Part shown: in pieces, positions 9,927 through 24,900 of the stretch | Layout: each line of letters begins with the position of its first letter | Position numbering within the stretch: position 1 is the first letter of the stretch | Origin: Narthecium ossifragum | Lineage: Eukaryota > Streptophyta > Magnoliopsida > Dioscoreales > Nartheciaceae | DNA: 64,000 bases | NCBI GenBank assembly: GCA_963920575.1 | Contig: OY986963.1 | Span: forward strand, 2,642,896-2,706,895 | Direction: 5' to 3' | Position numbers and translations under genes: made by a program | The notes under the pieces: generated by a model | What the model was told of the DNA's origin: nothing | The model's input: only the letters and a program-made list of their open reading frames with translations | Database searches by the model: none

Positions 9927-12900
9927 ATGGCGGAGGAGACCTCTTCGTCTCCCCACCTCGCATCTCTTATAAGTAGCCTCGCCCTCGTCCCTCCGGCCGC
10001 CGTTCCCGCCATCATCGACTGCGTACTCGGCTCCTCCGCCATCTCCCCGCCTCTTCTTTTATCGTCCCTCCTCCAATCAATCCCCAATGCCTCCCAGGTC
10101 TCGAAAAGATTCAAATTTTCTGATCATCTCTCAAATACGTGTCTTCTTTCATCTTTTTTGTCCGACTTGTTCTTTTGCAGGGGATCCAATCGAATTATGT
10201 GGCTTCTTATATCGCAGCCGTCTGCCATCTGATCAAGAACCCACGTAATGTTTAATTTACCTGGTCTCGCGTCTGTCTTTTTGGTTTTGATAATAATGCT
10301 TAGAAGATTTGGGTTGTGTACAGAGGCTCCTGTGGATTCTTGGCGATTAGTTTTGTGGAGGGTGTTTGTTCCAATCCTCAAAGCGGTCTCTCAGAATGAA
10401 TCTGAATCGATCAATCAGGTAATGCCACCTTGGAAGTTTTATTCTTTTTTGATTGGCCGAAGGAATTGTTCATTGTTTCCATGTTTTGTGAAATAATTCT
10501 GTCAGATATTGGGATTGCTGTGCGAGGCTGTGTCCAAGATGCGTTCTTGGGAGCTTATGGAGGAAACACTTGTGCCCTTTTGCCTGAGGTCGGTGGGTAT
10601 CCATCTGGGAAAGTCTCAAAATGAGGAGTTGGCTGTCTACAAATGGAGTAGGGATGATTCGTTCAATCAAAGTGGAGTCAGAGAGGACCTGGGAACTTTG
10701 CCATTGTCCTCTGCATGCCGTATTTTGACTTCATTACTTGAAACCGCTCTGAGAAGCAAGAAAGAGATCCATGGGTTAGGACAAAAGTTGGTCAATGGTT
10801 ATTGTTCGGTTGAATTTTTCATCATGAATTTGATTTGGGACCTATCAAATATAACCCTTGAAATGCTTCATGAGGGCCAAGAGTTGCATGCCTGTGCTAG
10901 TCATCTACTTGTTACTCCTCTGTTCAAATCATTCAATGCGGTTGGTTCAGTCAGTGTTACAGTAAATGGTTCACGATGCAAATTGTCCAGGCAGGGGCTA
11001 CTCTCTCTTCTTTTTGTCATTTCTGCAGTGTAGATAATGAAGACTAGTCTTCTACTGACAAAAATATCTCTGTGTGGCTGACATAATCCAATTTCACAGG
11101 GCATGCTTTTCGAGGAAAATATGGAAGTTCTGCATATATCTTTTTCCCCTTGGACATCTAGAACGATTAGATGCATATAATATACTCTCCCTTTATTTCT
11201 CTTCAATTGACATCATGGAAATGTGTGAAAATACATCCTCCTCTTATTCTGAAGAAAAATTTGATATCAGCAGTGATATGGACTTATGGGTCGAAATACG
11301 GAGAGGATTGGTATATTTTTGTTCTAAACATGTCTGTTGTTTTGTTTTGTAGTTCCAGCTGCCCTTCACAGTTATGATTGTAACCTATCTGTTGGTGTTT
11401 CAGGTTGATTTGGATGCATGCATAAGAAAGCATGCTTTATATATACTAAAGATATCCCTTAGACATTGTCATTTTGTTGAGAACATTTATGATGAACGGT
11501 GCAAGAGCATTTCAAAGTCTAGTTCAAATACTAAGATTGCCCAGACCATTCCACCAAATGAAACTCCACCATGGATAAATATGACGAAGAGGGAAAAATG
11601 GGCTGATGAAGAAGCTAAGTCCTTGGGTGTTGGAGAAGTATGCTATCCGGGTGGTCAATGTTTAAGTATCCAGGATAGGTGGAAGGTTTTTTTTCTCTTG
11701 TATGAGATGCTGGAAGAGTATGGCACACATTTGGTCGAGGCAGCTTGGACTCACCAAGTAAGTTGGCAATCTTGGACACTTAACCTCGTGCTCTTGAGCA
11801 TTTCTCTGCCCAGAACACAAAAAAATTTATTATACTATGCATGCGAGATCCACTCTTTTATCATTTTCGATATTTTTTGCTAGTTCTAACATTAGCTCTT
11901 TCATATTCATAGATGCACAAGAACATAAATGCAACATGCTGTTCTTTATTCTCATGTTGCTTGCTCCAAAATCTAATCTGATCCTATGTTTTAGGTAGCT
12001 TTGTTGGTTCAGTCTAGGCCACCAGATAGTTTTCCAGATCATAGGATCCACGGGGTTTCTCAAGTAAACATGGAAACTGCGGAAGGAATTTTCAGCTGGC
12101 TAGCAGTTTTGTGGGAGCGTGGGTTGTCCCATGAAAATCCTCAGGGTGCAATAGTGGTCAACTTGTTTTATTATGCTACCTACAAAATGCAGGTTCCATG
12201 TTATACTTTACAACATGGATATTATGCCATCTCAAAGGTAACTCTTCTTGTCGTTTTATGCTGCAGTTCGGTGTTTAATAATGGATTCTTTTTTGGGCTT
12301 CGCGTGCGAGGACTATAGTGCTCAAAGAGTCCCTAGAAGCTTCATTCTTGGTCCCTTTATAATGGGGCTCAATGATGTTGTACACCATAAAGATTTTGGT
12401 ATGTTTAGGAGCTGAAAATTGTTTCTCTCTCCCAAAATGTTGCTAATTTGGTTGCTTTTCCGAGCAATAGGCATGACTGCGGAGTTGAAGTGGCTACATT
12501 AAACATTCCTTTACATTTTTGCAGGTATAAATGGTGTCTATACATCAAAAACTATAAAAGGTGCAGTTACATTTTTTCGTGAATACTCTCGCACACTGTC
12601 TTTCAGGTTAGATTACACTGGTACTTATACCGCATGCCAGTTCATACTTTTTCGTGAATGAAGTTATGGAATTTACTGGTAAAAAAGGCCTTTCCAATCT
12701 AAGCTTCTCCAATGTACATTTTCCTAATTTTCTTTCTTCTATTGGGTTAAACTTCTTACTGTATCCCTTTTCTTCTCTTTTTTCCGTATATCAGCCGGTT
12801 TATATCATGAGATTGCTATTTTATTGTTTTTCTCCAGAAAATCCTGCTGCACCTTGAAAGGTGCTACGACAACTAACTGATTCACAAGCTTGTATAGACA

Positions 12901-15900
12901 CATTGAGAACTTACCAATCGGTATGATAATAGCAAATCCTGGACCACCCGTATATTACAAAAATCAGTGATATGTACACGTACAATTTTGATCATACAAG
13001 TAACATCACAATTTTCTTAGTCCCCTTGTATGCACTAATACACTCTCAAAGAATCTATGATACCAGATTGTTACATACCAGCATTGCATTGTATAAATGA
13101 TTCTGAAAGACATCATTGGAGCACATCTGATATTTTTCTTTAATTGATTTGGGTTTCACCTTCAATAAGGTTGACTTATCATGGCAAAAAAATTGCACCT
13201 GTCGGTGGTAGCACTCAAAACTTTGCAATTTTCATAGGGAAGCTTTTCAGTCACGCAATAATAATGTCTTTAAGAGTTAATAAACATATTGAGAAATTAT
13301 GGTTCTCTTTTACCAATTGATTTTTGTATGACTTTGTGTATAATACAACATTGATTTGCTAGTTGATGTTCATGCGTAATAATTTGATCCTGCAAGTAAC
13401 ATCACAGTTCTTAATCACCTTCTATTTGTGTATGATTCTCTTGGATATCTTTTCTCTACATTTAACGGTTCTTATATACTCTAGCAAATACAACACTAAT
13501 GCTATTTATGGCATCTAATGACAGCGACCGTGTAGATCTGACTATCAACTTAGCATCTGTTGCAAGAAAAGAATTATTCGGTCGAGCTGGATTAATGGCC
13601 CTTTCCTTTTGCATCTCTTCAGCTTGTTTTGAATCTAGTATACATGCTGTGTATCAACTGCATGATAGCGCAGGCAGTTTTCCTGATGCAAAGCACTTGA
13701 AATCTGCCAAGGAAAAGCATCTACCAACAATCATGGCAGATTTACTGGATATTCTTGGAAGTGTTATTGAGAGAAGCAAACAACACTTCAACCCAAATTA
13801 TCGTATTCAAGGTTGTTGATTATGTGATTAATTGCGTTCTTTGATGCCAAGAAATACAAATATTATTGCTATTTCAAAGGAGATAATGCATCTATCTTCT
13901 TATGTGATCCAGTTTCTGAGCAGATTTTGAGAGCAGCTTCTTCCTTGGTTCCCATCTGTGATGTGCCACTCGACGCACTTTTGCATTTCCTTTCAACTGT
14001 TCCACGAGAATTTACTGATTTTGATGGTAAGCATTACTTGTACTAGTTTCCATTTCTTGTTTCAACCTCTTTTTATGATGTCTATCGCCTCATGTAATTT
14101 GGTATGTAGGTTATATATGTTAGGCTGAAGTACACTTTTGTTACCTGAAAAATTTGCCCATCTTCAAACTAGTACATATACTTTTTTCTGATAGTTTTAG
14201 TACCTGAACTAACAAAACCGCTTTGATTTTGATACGGCCAAATGGCGTCAAATTTGTGACAATAAATAGGCCCAGGTGCGATTGACCAATATCCAACTAA
14301 AAAAATCCACGTGGATTAGAAAATGCTGACTTCTTTCCTTTTTCTTCTGTCCCTTAGCTCTCTCCTCTCTCTTCTCTCATGTTTCTCTCTCTCCCTCTTC
14401 TCCCCTCCCCCTCTCTCCTCTGATCCATTGAAGATGAAGAGAGACCAGGGAAGATCAAGAGGGAAAAGGAGAGAGAAGAGAACCCATCCTCTCTCTCTCT
14501 CTCTCCCCTTTTCTTTTCTGTCTTGGGTTCCCCTGTTTATGCCACGACAACCTGTCACTTTAGCTTGCATTAGCCACATCCACGATACTCTCATGGCCTC
14601 TCTCTTCATTGCTACTTAGGTAGGAAAGAGATAAGAGAGAGATTTGGGATAGAAGAACTAAGAAGAGAGAGAATAGGAGAGAGAGAAGGGAGAGATTCAG
14701 GAGAGAGTATAGGAGGGAGAGAGATTCTGGATAGCGAGGATAGGGGGAGTGAGAATGAAGAAAGAGAGAGATAAGGGAGAGAGAGATTGGAGAGAACGAA
14801 GAAGAGAGATAATATGAGAGAGATTCGAGATAGATAATAGGAGGAGAGAGAACAAAGAAAGAGAGAAGATAGAGAGAGATTAATGAGAGATAGAACATGA
14901 GAGAGAGATTAGAGCTAGAATGGGAGAGAACGAAGAAAACAGAGAACGAAGAAGAGAGAGAATATGAGAGATTCGGTAGAGGGAGAATAGGAGAGAGAGA
15001 ATAGAGAGAGGAACATGGTATTGCTGACGTGACAAAACTAGTCAGCAAACCAGTCAAAATTGAATACACAGGTTAAAATTGAGTTAAAAGCGGGTCACAT
15101 GGTTGCACGTGACCGGTTTACTGTCAATTTGTATAATGGCGTCGAGTGGTGAACAAAATCTTGTTAATGTAAACTGGGGTAATAAAACTGTCAAAAGAAA
15201 GTATAGGTGCTAGTTTGAAACTGGGTAAATTTTACGGGTAAAGTGTACTTCATCCTATATGTTATTATTGTTTTTGTTGCTTTCAGAATTTGCATCGCAA
15301 GTATGTGACCCCGAAACATGCATATTTTGTGAATCTGATTCTTGATTTTATACAGGCCATTATATTGTAATTTTGGCCTCAAGATGTTTGCCTTTTGAAG
15401 GTTGAAGCTTCCATACAGCCCTGTTGGTTGATTGTTTTTGTGACAGTTTTATTTGCTATTGATCGCTTGTGAATTATACTTCGGGGTTGAACTATCCTTT
15501 TTGCGCAAATTCTCATGGATATTATTCTTATAATGGATAGACATGTATATAAGTACCTACTAGTTGCATACGAACAGATTGCCATGTGCCATCCAATCTG
15601 AGCTTTGATTTCTAGTTCCGTTTACTCTATTGCTTATGATTTAAGGCATTAATGCTATACAACTAAACTTATTTTAATTATTGGCATGGTTTATATCATC
15701 ACATCATTACTGTGATTGTTGTGCTGGTAGGCATGGACCGATATGTATCATGCCTGTAAATTACCACTACGATCCCTGTCTCGGCACAAACCCTCTGCTC
15801 ATATCAGCTCATTAAGAGCTTCGTGCCATTGGCACGAAGTTTGTGCCTAGTGTCGGTGGCATATGTGGCGCCAACCAGCACGTATATATGAGCATGCTCC

Positions 15901-18900
15901 ATATGCTATGCTTTTTTGTTGGATATTTCATCTATATTCAAAATCATATTTACTAGGTCCGTTAAGAGGGATAGTGCGAGAGTGGCTTTCCCAGGTTAAT
16001 CATCAGCATCATTGGATGGTCTCTGGTGATATCAAAATGCAAGTTCTGGACAGTTTAACTAAATTTCCTGCAAGCTTCATAAGAATTCAACAATTGCCCA
16101 ATGCTCTTGCTTGTTTTGATGACGAAGATGCATTTGCATGGGAAGCTGAGGCAAAAAGGTGGGCACGGGTGCTTTTTCTTGTAATCACGGAGGAGCAGCA
16201 TTTGGAACCTATTACTATGGTTTGCATTCTTAACATATGATTACTTTATTATTGAGTGGTTCCTTCCTTTCTTTTAAATCTTATTTCTACAGCTAAGTTT
16301 TTCTCTTTAGCAAATTTGTATGGATTAGGATACTTGTTGTTATCTGAAGGCTTTTCTGATGGGATTAGTTGTGGGTTCAGGACTTATTCCTTATGTTTAA
16401 GATACATCTTAATTTCTGAAGATGCCAAAATTTAGAAGTTTGTTGGTTCTTTTTATTCTTTGTGATCCTTAACCTTACAAGAACAACATATTTTTGGTCT
16501 GAACCTCATGCTTAGTAGCATGGATTGCCGTGCCGTTGGCACGCGTCGTGCCGCTAACCCGCCGGTACGGTACACGCCGTCGGCACGTGCCGTATCGGAC
16601 TGGTACGCGCCGGTGCCGGTCCAGATGAGTGAAATTCACTCATTTTCAACATCTCCAATTAGCCAAATATAATCTCTTATATTAGAGCAGAGTGAAAACA
16701 TACCAAGATAGTATAATACAATACATGACACATAATCAACATCTCCAATTGGCAAAAAAATTTTTACGAATTTTTTAAATTTTCCTAAGAATTTTAGAAT
16801 TTTTAAATGTTATAAAATTATTTTTTAATTTTCTCTATAACTTTTGGTTATTTTCATTTTTCAAAATTTTTAAAGGTTCGTATTTTTTTATTATAACGGA
16901 TTTCAAAATATTTTTTTAAATTTTAATATATGTTAAATACTAGTTTTTTAATTTGTCCATCAATTTGAATTAATTTTGATGTAAAATACAATATTTATCA
17001 ATTAATATAAAAACTATCGTAAGTAATTAACATAGAAAGTAACCTAAGCAATTAACATAAAAATTAACATGAATAAGTAATAAAAAATAAAATAGCATTA
17101 GAATGTAATATAATAATTAAAATGATTATTAACATAAGATTTTAAAATTTCATATGATACGTTTAGTTATCGGAAAGTCACCGTTATTAGATAAAAAAGA
17201 ATGCTAAAAACAATCATGATTAAATAAAAAATATTAATAATTACCATCATTAAATAAATAATAATAAATAAATAACATACTATGTGAGGCTGGCCCACCA
17301 ATCCAGCTGCCAATTCTCCTCTCCCACCCCCCAAGGCACCTTCTCTTTCCTCTTTTTTTCCCCCTCCACCTGGCTACTTCTCTCCTCCCTCTCCTTTTTT
17401 TTTTCTCCCACCTGGCCCTCTTCTTCTTTTTCCCCTCCACCTGGCCACTTCTTTTCCCTTCCACCTGGCCACTTCTCTCCTCCCTCTCCTCCCTTCTTTT
17501 TTCTCTTCTCCCACCGTGGCCCTCTTTTCTTCACTCTTTCCATGCCTAACTTTTCTCCCCCCAAGACCGCCGCTCCTCCTCCCCTCGGCCTCCGGCTCCG
17601 GCTCCGACTCCTCATCCCCTCCGGCTCCGGCTGCGGCTCCTGCTCCTCATCCCCTCCGGCTGCGGCTGCGGCTGCGGCTCCGTCTCCTCCTCTTCTCCGC
17701 CTCGTCATCCCCTCCAGCTCCGGCTCCCCCTCTTCTCCGGCTCCTCCTTCCCTCCTGCTCTCTCCTCCCCTCTCTTTCTTCCCCTCCTCCCTCTCCTCTG
17801 TTTCTCTCCTTCCCTCCCGCTCTCTCCTCCCCTCTCCGGATCCGGTGCGTATCGGGTCTGTACCGGACGATACATAAGGTATTGCCCGGCACAAATCCGG
17901 CACCCCCCCGATACCGATTCGGGGGGTTTTTTTATACCGGCTAGCTGCCAGTTCGGTGCATACCGGCCGGCACGGACCTGTGCTGGCCGGTATGGAAATC
18001 CTTGCTTAGTAGTCTTTAATTCTTCCCCTGCAATGATTCTAGATACAACTGCTGGAGTTATCGCAATGATTACAATGAGTTGGGAATGCGTGTTTTGACC
18101 TTGGGCCTGTAATTTGCGCATCATGTGTGGCTATTCTGCACTAACAAGCTATCTTGCCTATTGATTCAGATGCTCTCTATAGAGATTGCTTCAATATTTT
18201 CATGTGCTTAGCACACAACTAACTAATAAAAAAACTATTTCACTTCTGCTATAAAAGAACCTCTCTAGCAAGCTATTTACTTGCAAACTTGTTGCATTTC
18301 TGGATATATATATATATATTTTTTTATGAGACGCATCATGCATTGCATTTCGTTTTCCTATGTCCGCTTGCATGTTATGAAATTTTAGGGACCATGAGTG
18401 ATTTCCAGTCTTTTCTATCAAATGTGCATATGTTTATCTGATCTGAGCCTATAAACGATCATAAGACATGTGATGCTTCTTCAAATGTAGAAGTTTGAGA
18501 TCTACGTAATTCGACGGGTTGGCCTTTTCACAAAACTTTGTGGTTTTGTAATCTATGTGCTTATCACCTTGCAGTTTCTTCACATTCATTGCAGCAGTCT
18601 TTGTGAAAAGAATGTTAAGTTCAACTGGGTTCCTCTCAAGCTTCTCATTCTTATTTTAGCCCTTGCTGGAGAACTGGAAATTAGATGGAGGAAAATTACT
18701 GGTTATAGTGAATCTAGGGCAGAAAAGGCATTCAATGTGGCAGATGTTCTACATCAACAAGCTTCTCTATCAAATTCCTCTGTCTGTGAAGATTTTGCGA
18801 GACCCTTTCTTCTTATGTTGGTAAATCCTCATGATACTGCCTTCTTGTTTTCCATTTACTAAAGTTTTCTAGACCAATATATTTTGGGAAGGATTTATAT

Positions 18901-21900
18901 ATTTCTAAATACGTAGTTCTTGAGTGCAGGCAAATCTTGTTTCCTATGCTAGGGATGCTTCAGCAATATTCTGGTCCATCCCTGTGGTGAAGGAGGCGAA
19001 TTTGCCTTGTTCCGTTAGAGGAAAGCTTGGAGGCCCAAGTCAAAGGCGCTTGGCTTCTCTTACAACTTCTGATGTGTTGCGAGCAGTATGTTCATTTAAA
19101 CATTATGTTAGTCTTTTGGATGTGTGATATATGTCTTTGTGTTATCAGTTTCATCTATTGTGCCTAAGGATCCGTGATAAATATTGCCAAGTTTTTGGTC
19201 AATTATAAATTTTTATCTTCCCTGAGATGACTTGGTAATTAGTGCTGATCTTTTGATGTGGTTTAGTCCAAGAATTTATATTTTGGATGTTCTAAGATTC
19301 GTAAGAGTTTAGTGTTTCTAATTCTGCTCATGAGCCTCATGGTTGCTAATGGCTTAAATATTTGTGACATGGATGGCTTTGAATATTACTTAATTTCTTT
19401 CCCTTTTCACTTTTCTCTTATGAACAGTTGATTTCAATAAGAACTGTTTCCTGTATTTCATCGTGGTCTACTCAGCTAAAGGACGAGGATCATGCCAGTT
19501 CTTCAATTATTTTCTTATTGGATTTCACTTGGAAAGCTATCCAATCTGCAGAATATGACTCAGAGGCACGTTATAAGTGACACTCTATTACTTTCTATTG
19601 GCTTTCTGATCTCAATAGTCAGGCATTTGCATAGTTAATTTTATCTTGACAAATGGAAAGTACTGGACCTGATTAACTTAATTTCCTAGATAGACTGGTG
19701 CAGAGCTTCATCTGGCAGCATATGAAACATTAGTATTTGCCTTCGGAGCAATGTCTAAGACTCTCTCTCGATTAGTGGCTGAACACATAATGGTTTACAA
19801 CAGATCATTGTGCCTGTTTGGGGAAGAGAAACCTCTACTTGATCCATTAGTTCTTACTTTCCTTCAAAATATAAATGGTCTTCTTATTGATGGAGCCTTG
19901 ACTCGGAGTCGACGTGCAGTTTTAATGAATTGGAAGGTACCCGACTTCCATTTTCGCGCTCCATTAATTTGTTTCTCGTGTAAATTCTTCGAAATATCTG
20001 GTTATTTTTTAAATTTTGGAGTGCAAGCTAACTATTCAGTGACTATCTTCAGTGGTTATGTCTAGACTCTTTATTGTGGATTCCTTACAACATCATCGGG
20101 AATGGAATTCATCAAAGGGGAGCATATTCCTTCTTCTCAGAATCAACTCTCAGATGTGCTTTTCTTGACATAGTCGAGAGGTAAAGGATGCAATGTTTTT
20201 GCCCTTGCAGATTCTTAATCATGCTGGAAGATATCCACAACACAGCTTTTGTCCTTCCATTGTGCTGCCTTTGACCCGCTAAACTTCCTCACTCTCAGCT
20301 GCTCTCCATAATTGACCACGGGCTTTTAGTACTTCTGTTAGGCTGAACTTTTGAAGTAGTTGTCTAACGCCTATATAAGTCTCATATCATCCTTCAAGAG
20401 CACCTTTTCAGTTGATGGTACGGAGATTGACTTGACAGCAATATCTGCTGGTTCATTCCTTTTATTATGTTGACCAGCATTCTTTTATCATCATTAAAGC
20501 ACTGATTTGGGTGTATTCACTATCTACAACTATTTTCATTACTAATAACTAGCAAGATCACATAAACCCATACTTTAAAGGCAGGATATAATGTTGAACA
20601 CAAAATTTACTTCAATTAAGAAATCTTACTGCCCTGCAAACACTTTTTGCCCCTGCTGCTCATTGATTGCCTAGTTTCATTTGTCCTTTATTGTGACGAA
20701 GTACTAGTTCATTTCCCAATTATTCTCTCATTTGCATTTGCAGCCTTGAAAATGCTGGTGAGGGTTCTGTTTTGCCCATGTTGAGATCTGTGAGACTAAT
20801 TTTGGGGCTTTTGTGCTTTGGTAGAATGAGTCCAATATTAACCTCTTCTTCTGGAGTAACTTGTCAGGTATATATTGTTTCTTTTATGGTAAATAGTTGG
20901 CTTAATGTTTTTTTGTAAGTAGTTGGCTTAATGTTTCTGGTAAATCATTGGTTTAATTTTTCTGGTAATCCATTAGTTTAAGTTTTTCTGGTAAATCATT
21001 TGTTTGAATGTTCACTGTATAATTTTCTCCAAGCATCTATGTTTCTGTCATAACTTGGGTGGTTGGAATTTGCAAGCTGCTGAAAGGTGGCCTAGGGTAT
21101 GAGGAAAAGCTGCAAGATATTAACTACACTGTAACTTATGTGTATTACTCATTTCTGTCAAACCTTCTGTGGGCCCAAGGCACTGGCTCTGCATTTATCA
21201 TAATGCTTATGGAGAAGAACTCTCTTCCTGTCTTGGTGATCCTTTAGGTCTGAACTGCAAAAAGGGTTTTATATTTGATGATAAAGATTTTTTGGAAAAT
21301 TTTTACATGTCTTCTTTGGAACAAATGTGTAGGTTTCCCAGGACTCTGTTTCATGAATACAATGGATCTTTTTCTGGTCCATTTAGGTTTTTAAAATTCT
21401 ATATGGTAGTTGTTACCATCTATGCTGTAGCTCTCGTATCTGTGTTAAGCCGCAGTTAAGGATCGGATGATATAAGGCAGTGCATGAAAGTGTCCTCAAA
21501 CCTTAGATGAAATTCGGTTAGGTTCTATGTATATGAGGCTATTATGTAGATTTCAATGGTACATTGGTAAACATCTAACATAAGCCTTTTCTGGCTTCAT
21601 ACTTCCCTTGTCATTGGTAATCATTTCTCCGAATTTAATTTCTCACTTCTGTCTCCTTTCTCCAAAATTGGGTAACCTATTGTGCTAACTTCAATTTCCT
21701 TGCATTTTGCTTCAGTTCTAATTTCCTTATATGTTGCATCATTTCTACAATGCCTACCTATGATACTTTTAACATATGACTGCTATAATTTACTATACCA
21801 TTTCTGTTTCTTCCAGAAAAATGTCTGCTAATTTATTTCCTTTACCCATAGTCCATAGGAGAGTAGAGTGAAAAGGAGCTTTATCTTTTTCTTTTTGACC

Positions 21901-24900
21901 AAGTGCCTAAAGATTTCCAGAATTTGTCTTTTATGTCTGATGGCCTTTTAGATGATATGTTGCTTTCCTATGCAGATGATGTATCAGTTAGTCCAATCTT
22001 CCTGGGTTCTACATAGCAGCTGCAAAAAGCGTAGGGTTGCACCTATTGCCGCACTTCTATCAGCAGTCTTGCATCCATCAGTGTTCAGTTTCTCGACCAT
22101 GCATGAAACTTGCGACAACAATCCAGGCCCTTTGAAGTGGGTCAGTATTGACTCATAATAGAAACTTTGGGTGTCACCAATTGTAATATTAAGTATACCC
22201 ATTCACAGTTAGCTCCATGAATCCAACCAAGAGCAAAATATGATATACATCATAATATAAAAGTTCTGTCTGGAATAATTAATTGGTTATCAGTTTATTT
22301 AATCTGTCTTTTTTTAGACACTGTTTATGTGTGCAAGTTCTTTAGATTCTTGATCTCCATAACCATGAGCTTTGATGCATTCTTCACTTCAAGATTATAC
22401 TTCTGCTCAGCACACCAAAGGTTTATAACAGCTTAAACTTTGTGTGCTGCAGCTGTTAATGTATTAGGGATTTAAATATCATGTGGTAAACTAACACTCA
22501 TCGGTCTATTTGGACTCTGCAGTTTACTGGACAACTCCTTGAGGAAGGTATGAAAAGCCCACGAACCATTCGACTCGCAGCTTTACATTTGACGGGTTTA
22601 TGGCTCTTGTACCCGAGGACTCTGAAATATTACATTAAAGAGTTGAGGTTGCTAGCACTATATGGCTCTGGTAAATTCTTCTCTTTGTGCTTTACAAAAT
22701 TGGTTTCCTTGGCAAATACTGTTCCGCCATTAATGACATTGCCTTTCTAGTATTTCCAGTGATTGAATTTGTGGTCAATACAATTCAGCTCTTTTTGAAC
22801 ATTTCCTTTTCCTCTTAATTTTTTTTCTTTGCAGTGGCTTTTGACGAGGACTTTGTAGCTGAACTAACAGAAAATTCAGAGGCAAGAAATGAAGTTTTGT
22901 TATTAGCTCAAAGCCCAGATCGGGAATTTACAGAGGTATTCTTAATATGTGATCATGGACATAACTAATACCACCGCTTGAATGTTCGAGAAGCAAGAAA
23001 TGACAGTATTTGACGGACTCAATAGAGGGGGTCAATAAAATAGAAAAGAGGACTAAATAAGCACATATTTTTTGTTTAAGTTTTCTTCATACTCTTAGCC
23101 TCTTAGTTATTAAAGTTATGAGGAAAAATCTTTAACAACGATTTAACTCAAAACTTCTTTATAATTCTCACAGATGTATTTGATTGCTTTTACGTTAGAT
23201 TTCTTCCAAACTACCAATGCTTGAACAGACCATAACGTTATTGGTTGAAGCATCTTTGCTAGAGGTCTGGAGAATTTTGCTACCTGGTTTACTTGTTTTT
23301 TTCCCTCTATCTTGATGCATGAACTTGTTTTGTTGGGTTTCAATGGTTTTGTTACTTAGGAAATCGGATAACACCTGCATACTGGATATCCCATATCATA
23401 CATTGAAAATTAATGATTATCATCAACCTGTGTCATTCAGTCCTTGGTGATGCCGCTTTTTATGATTCTGTATGATTACTCTCCTGTAATCTCATACAAC
23501 AATAGTGAAATGTAACCGATGCCTTTTGACTGCATACATGACTAGCATTCTCCATGTTATTAACTGGTCTTTGTGTTGTTTAATATTTTTCCTTGCAACT
23601 TCCGAGTCATTCTTTGGTTAGCACTAGTTGCGACCTTCTACTTGATCACAATCGTGCTGCTTTTACATTTTTCAGGTCTTTATCAACACAGAGTTGTATG
23701 CTCGTGTATCTGTTGCTGTTCTCTTCTACAAACTTGTCAAATTGTCTAGCCTGGGAGGGGAAAAGGACAATGAAGATTGTCAAGCTGCTAATAACTGCGG
23801 GAAGACATTTCTTCTGGACCTTTTAGACTCTGCGGTATGGGCATCATAGACCTCCTCTGATAGTTGACGTATGCCATGGGACTTGGGTTATATCCTATGG
23901 AGTGGAGTTAAAGCCTGTACATAGACGCTTCACAGTCTTTTTTTGTTCAATGCCAGTTGATATGATAGTTTTAGGCTATTACTTTTCAGTGTCAGTTGTC
24001 TTTGGTATGCGTGATAAAATCTTCCCGAGAATTAACGTCGGAAAATGGTTTTACAGGATGAAAAGGGTCTGTTTGGAAGCTAATTATTATGTCATTATCT
24101 AAACTTGCCATGGATAGACTTTGATGCTCTAGTGGATAGCTAAATGAAATAGGTGAATGGAAATGAGGAAAAAGGCTACCTTCAAAATATTTCCTTGATA
24201 ATATATGCCTTTCATCTGGAATAGAATTGTAGTACATTTTATGAAGATCCTGCTGCTATCCTGTTAAGGCTATTGTTTTGAGCTGATTATTTTTGTATGT
24301 AGAAGTATGTCTTGAGTCTTGACCATATAATTAAAACTCAAATGCAATGGAAGTATTAAACAATTTTGAATCTGTCAACAGGATATCTTTTGAGTTGTGA
24401 AAAAATGGTTCTAATGAGACAATGGAGCTATTAGGCAATTTTAAGCTTTTTAGACTACCTCCTTTCCTGATAGTTTCTTTGTTTTTCATTCTTGTCTATT
24501 ACCTACTTACCTCAAATTTTGTCTACCTTGTAATGCACAGCATTGCAAAGTTTCTCTTGCATATTACTGCTGCATACTATCTGTTAGAGTAGAATTTAGT
24601 AACATAAGGACTTGTTTCATTGTCTTACTGGCAGCAACTGTGCTACCCAGTCTTCTTTTCTAGGTTTGATTTATTTATCCTAATTGGTGCTAAAGTAAGT
24701 GTTTGGAATACCTGCTCAGGGAATCTTGTTCTATTTAAGATTGCTGTTGAAGAACGCACCATGTTTAATTGATAATAAAACACTAAGATGGCTCTTGGTT
24801 TAGCAACATATTTTCATGTTTTCGTTCTCTATGTACATTTTTTGTTTTATGTTTTCAGTTTCTGGTTTCCAATTTCTAGAAATGCGTTTTGGTTTGTTAT

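Noticed and set aside
14560..15069. 169-residue Ser/Leu/Tyr ORF on the minus strand
   Set aside because: It is the translation of a GAGAGA/TCTCTC tract inside the foldback element and has no domain.
17280..17944. Overlapping 140-207-residue ORFs, Pro/Ser-rich on plus, Glu/Arg-rich on minus
   Set aside because: Low-complexity CT- and CCGGCT-repeat sequence inside the hAT-like element; every frame is open because of base composition.
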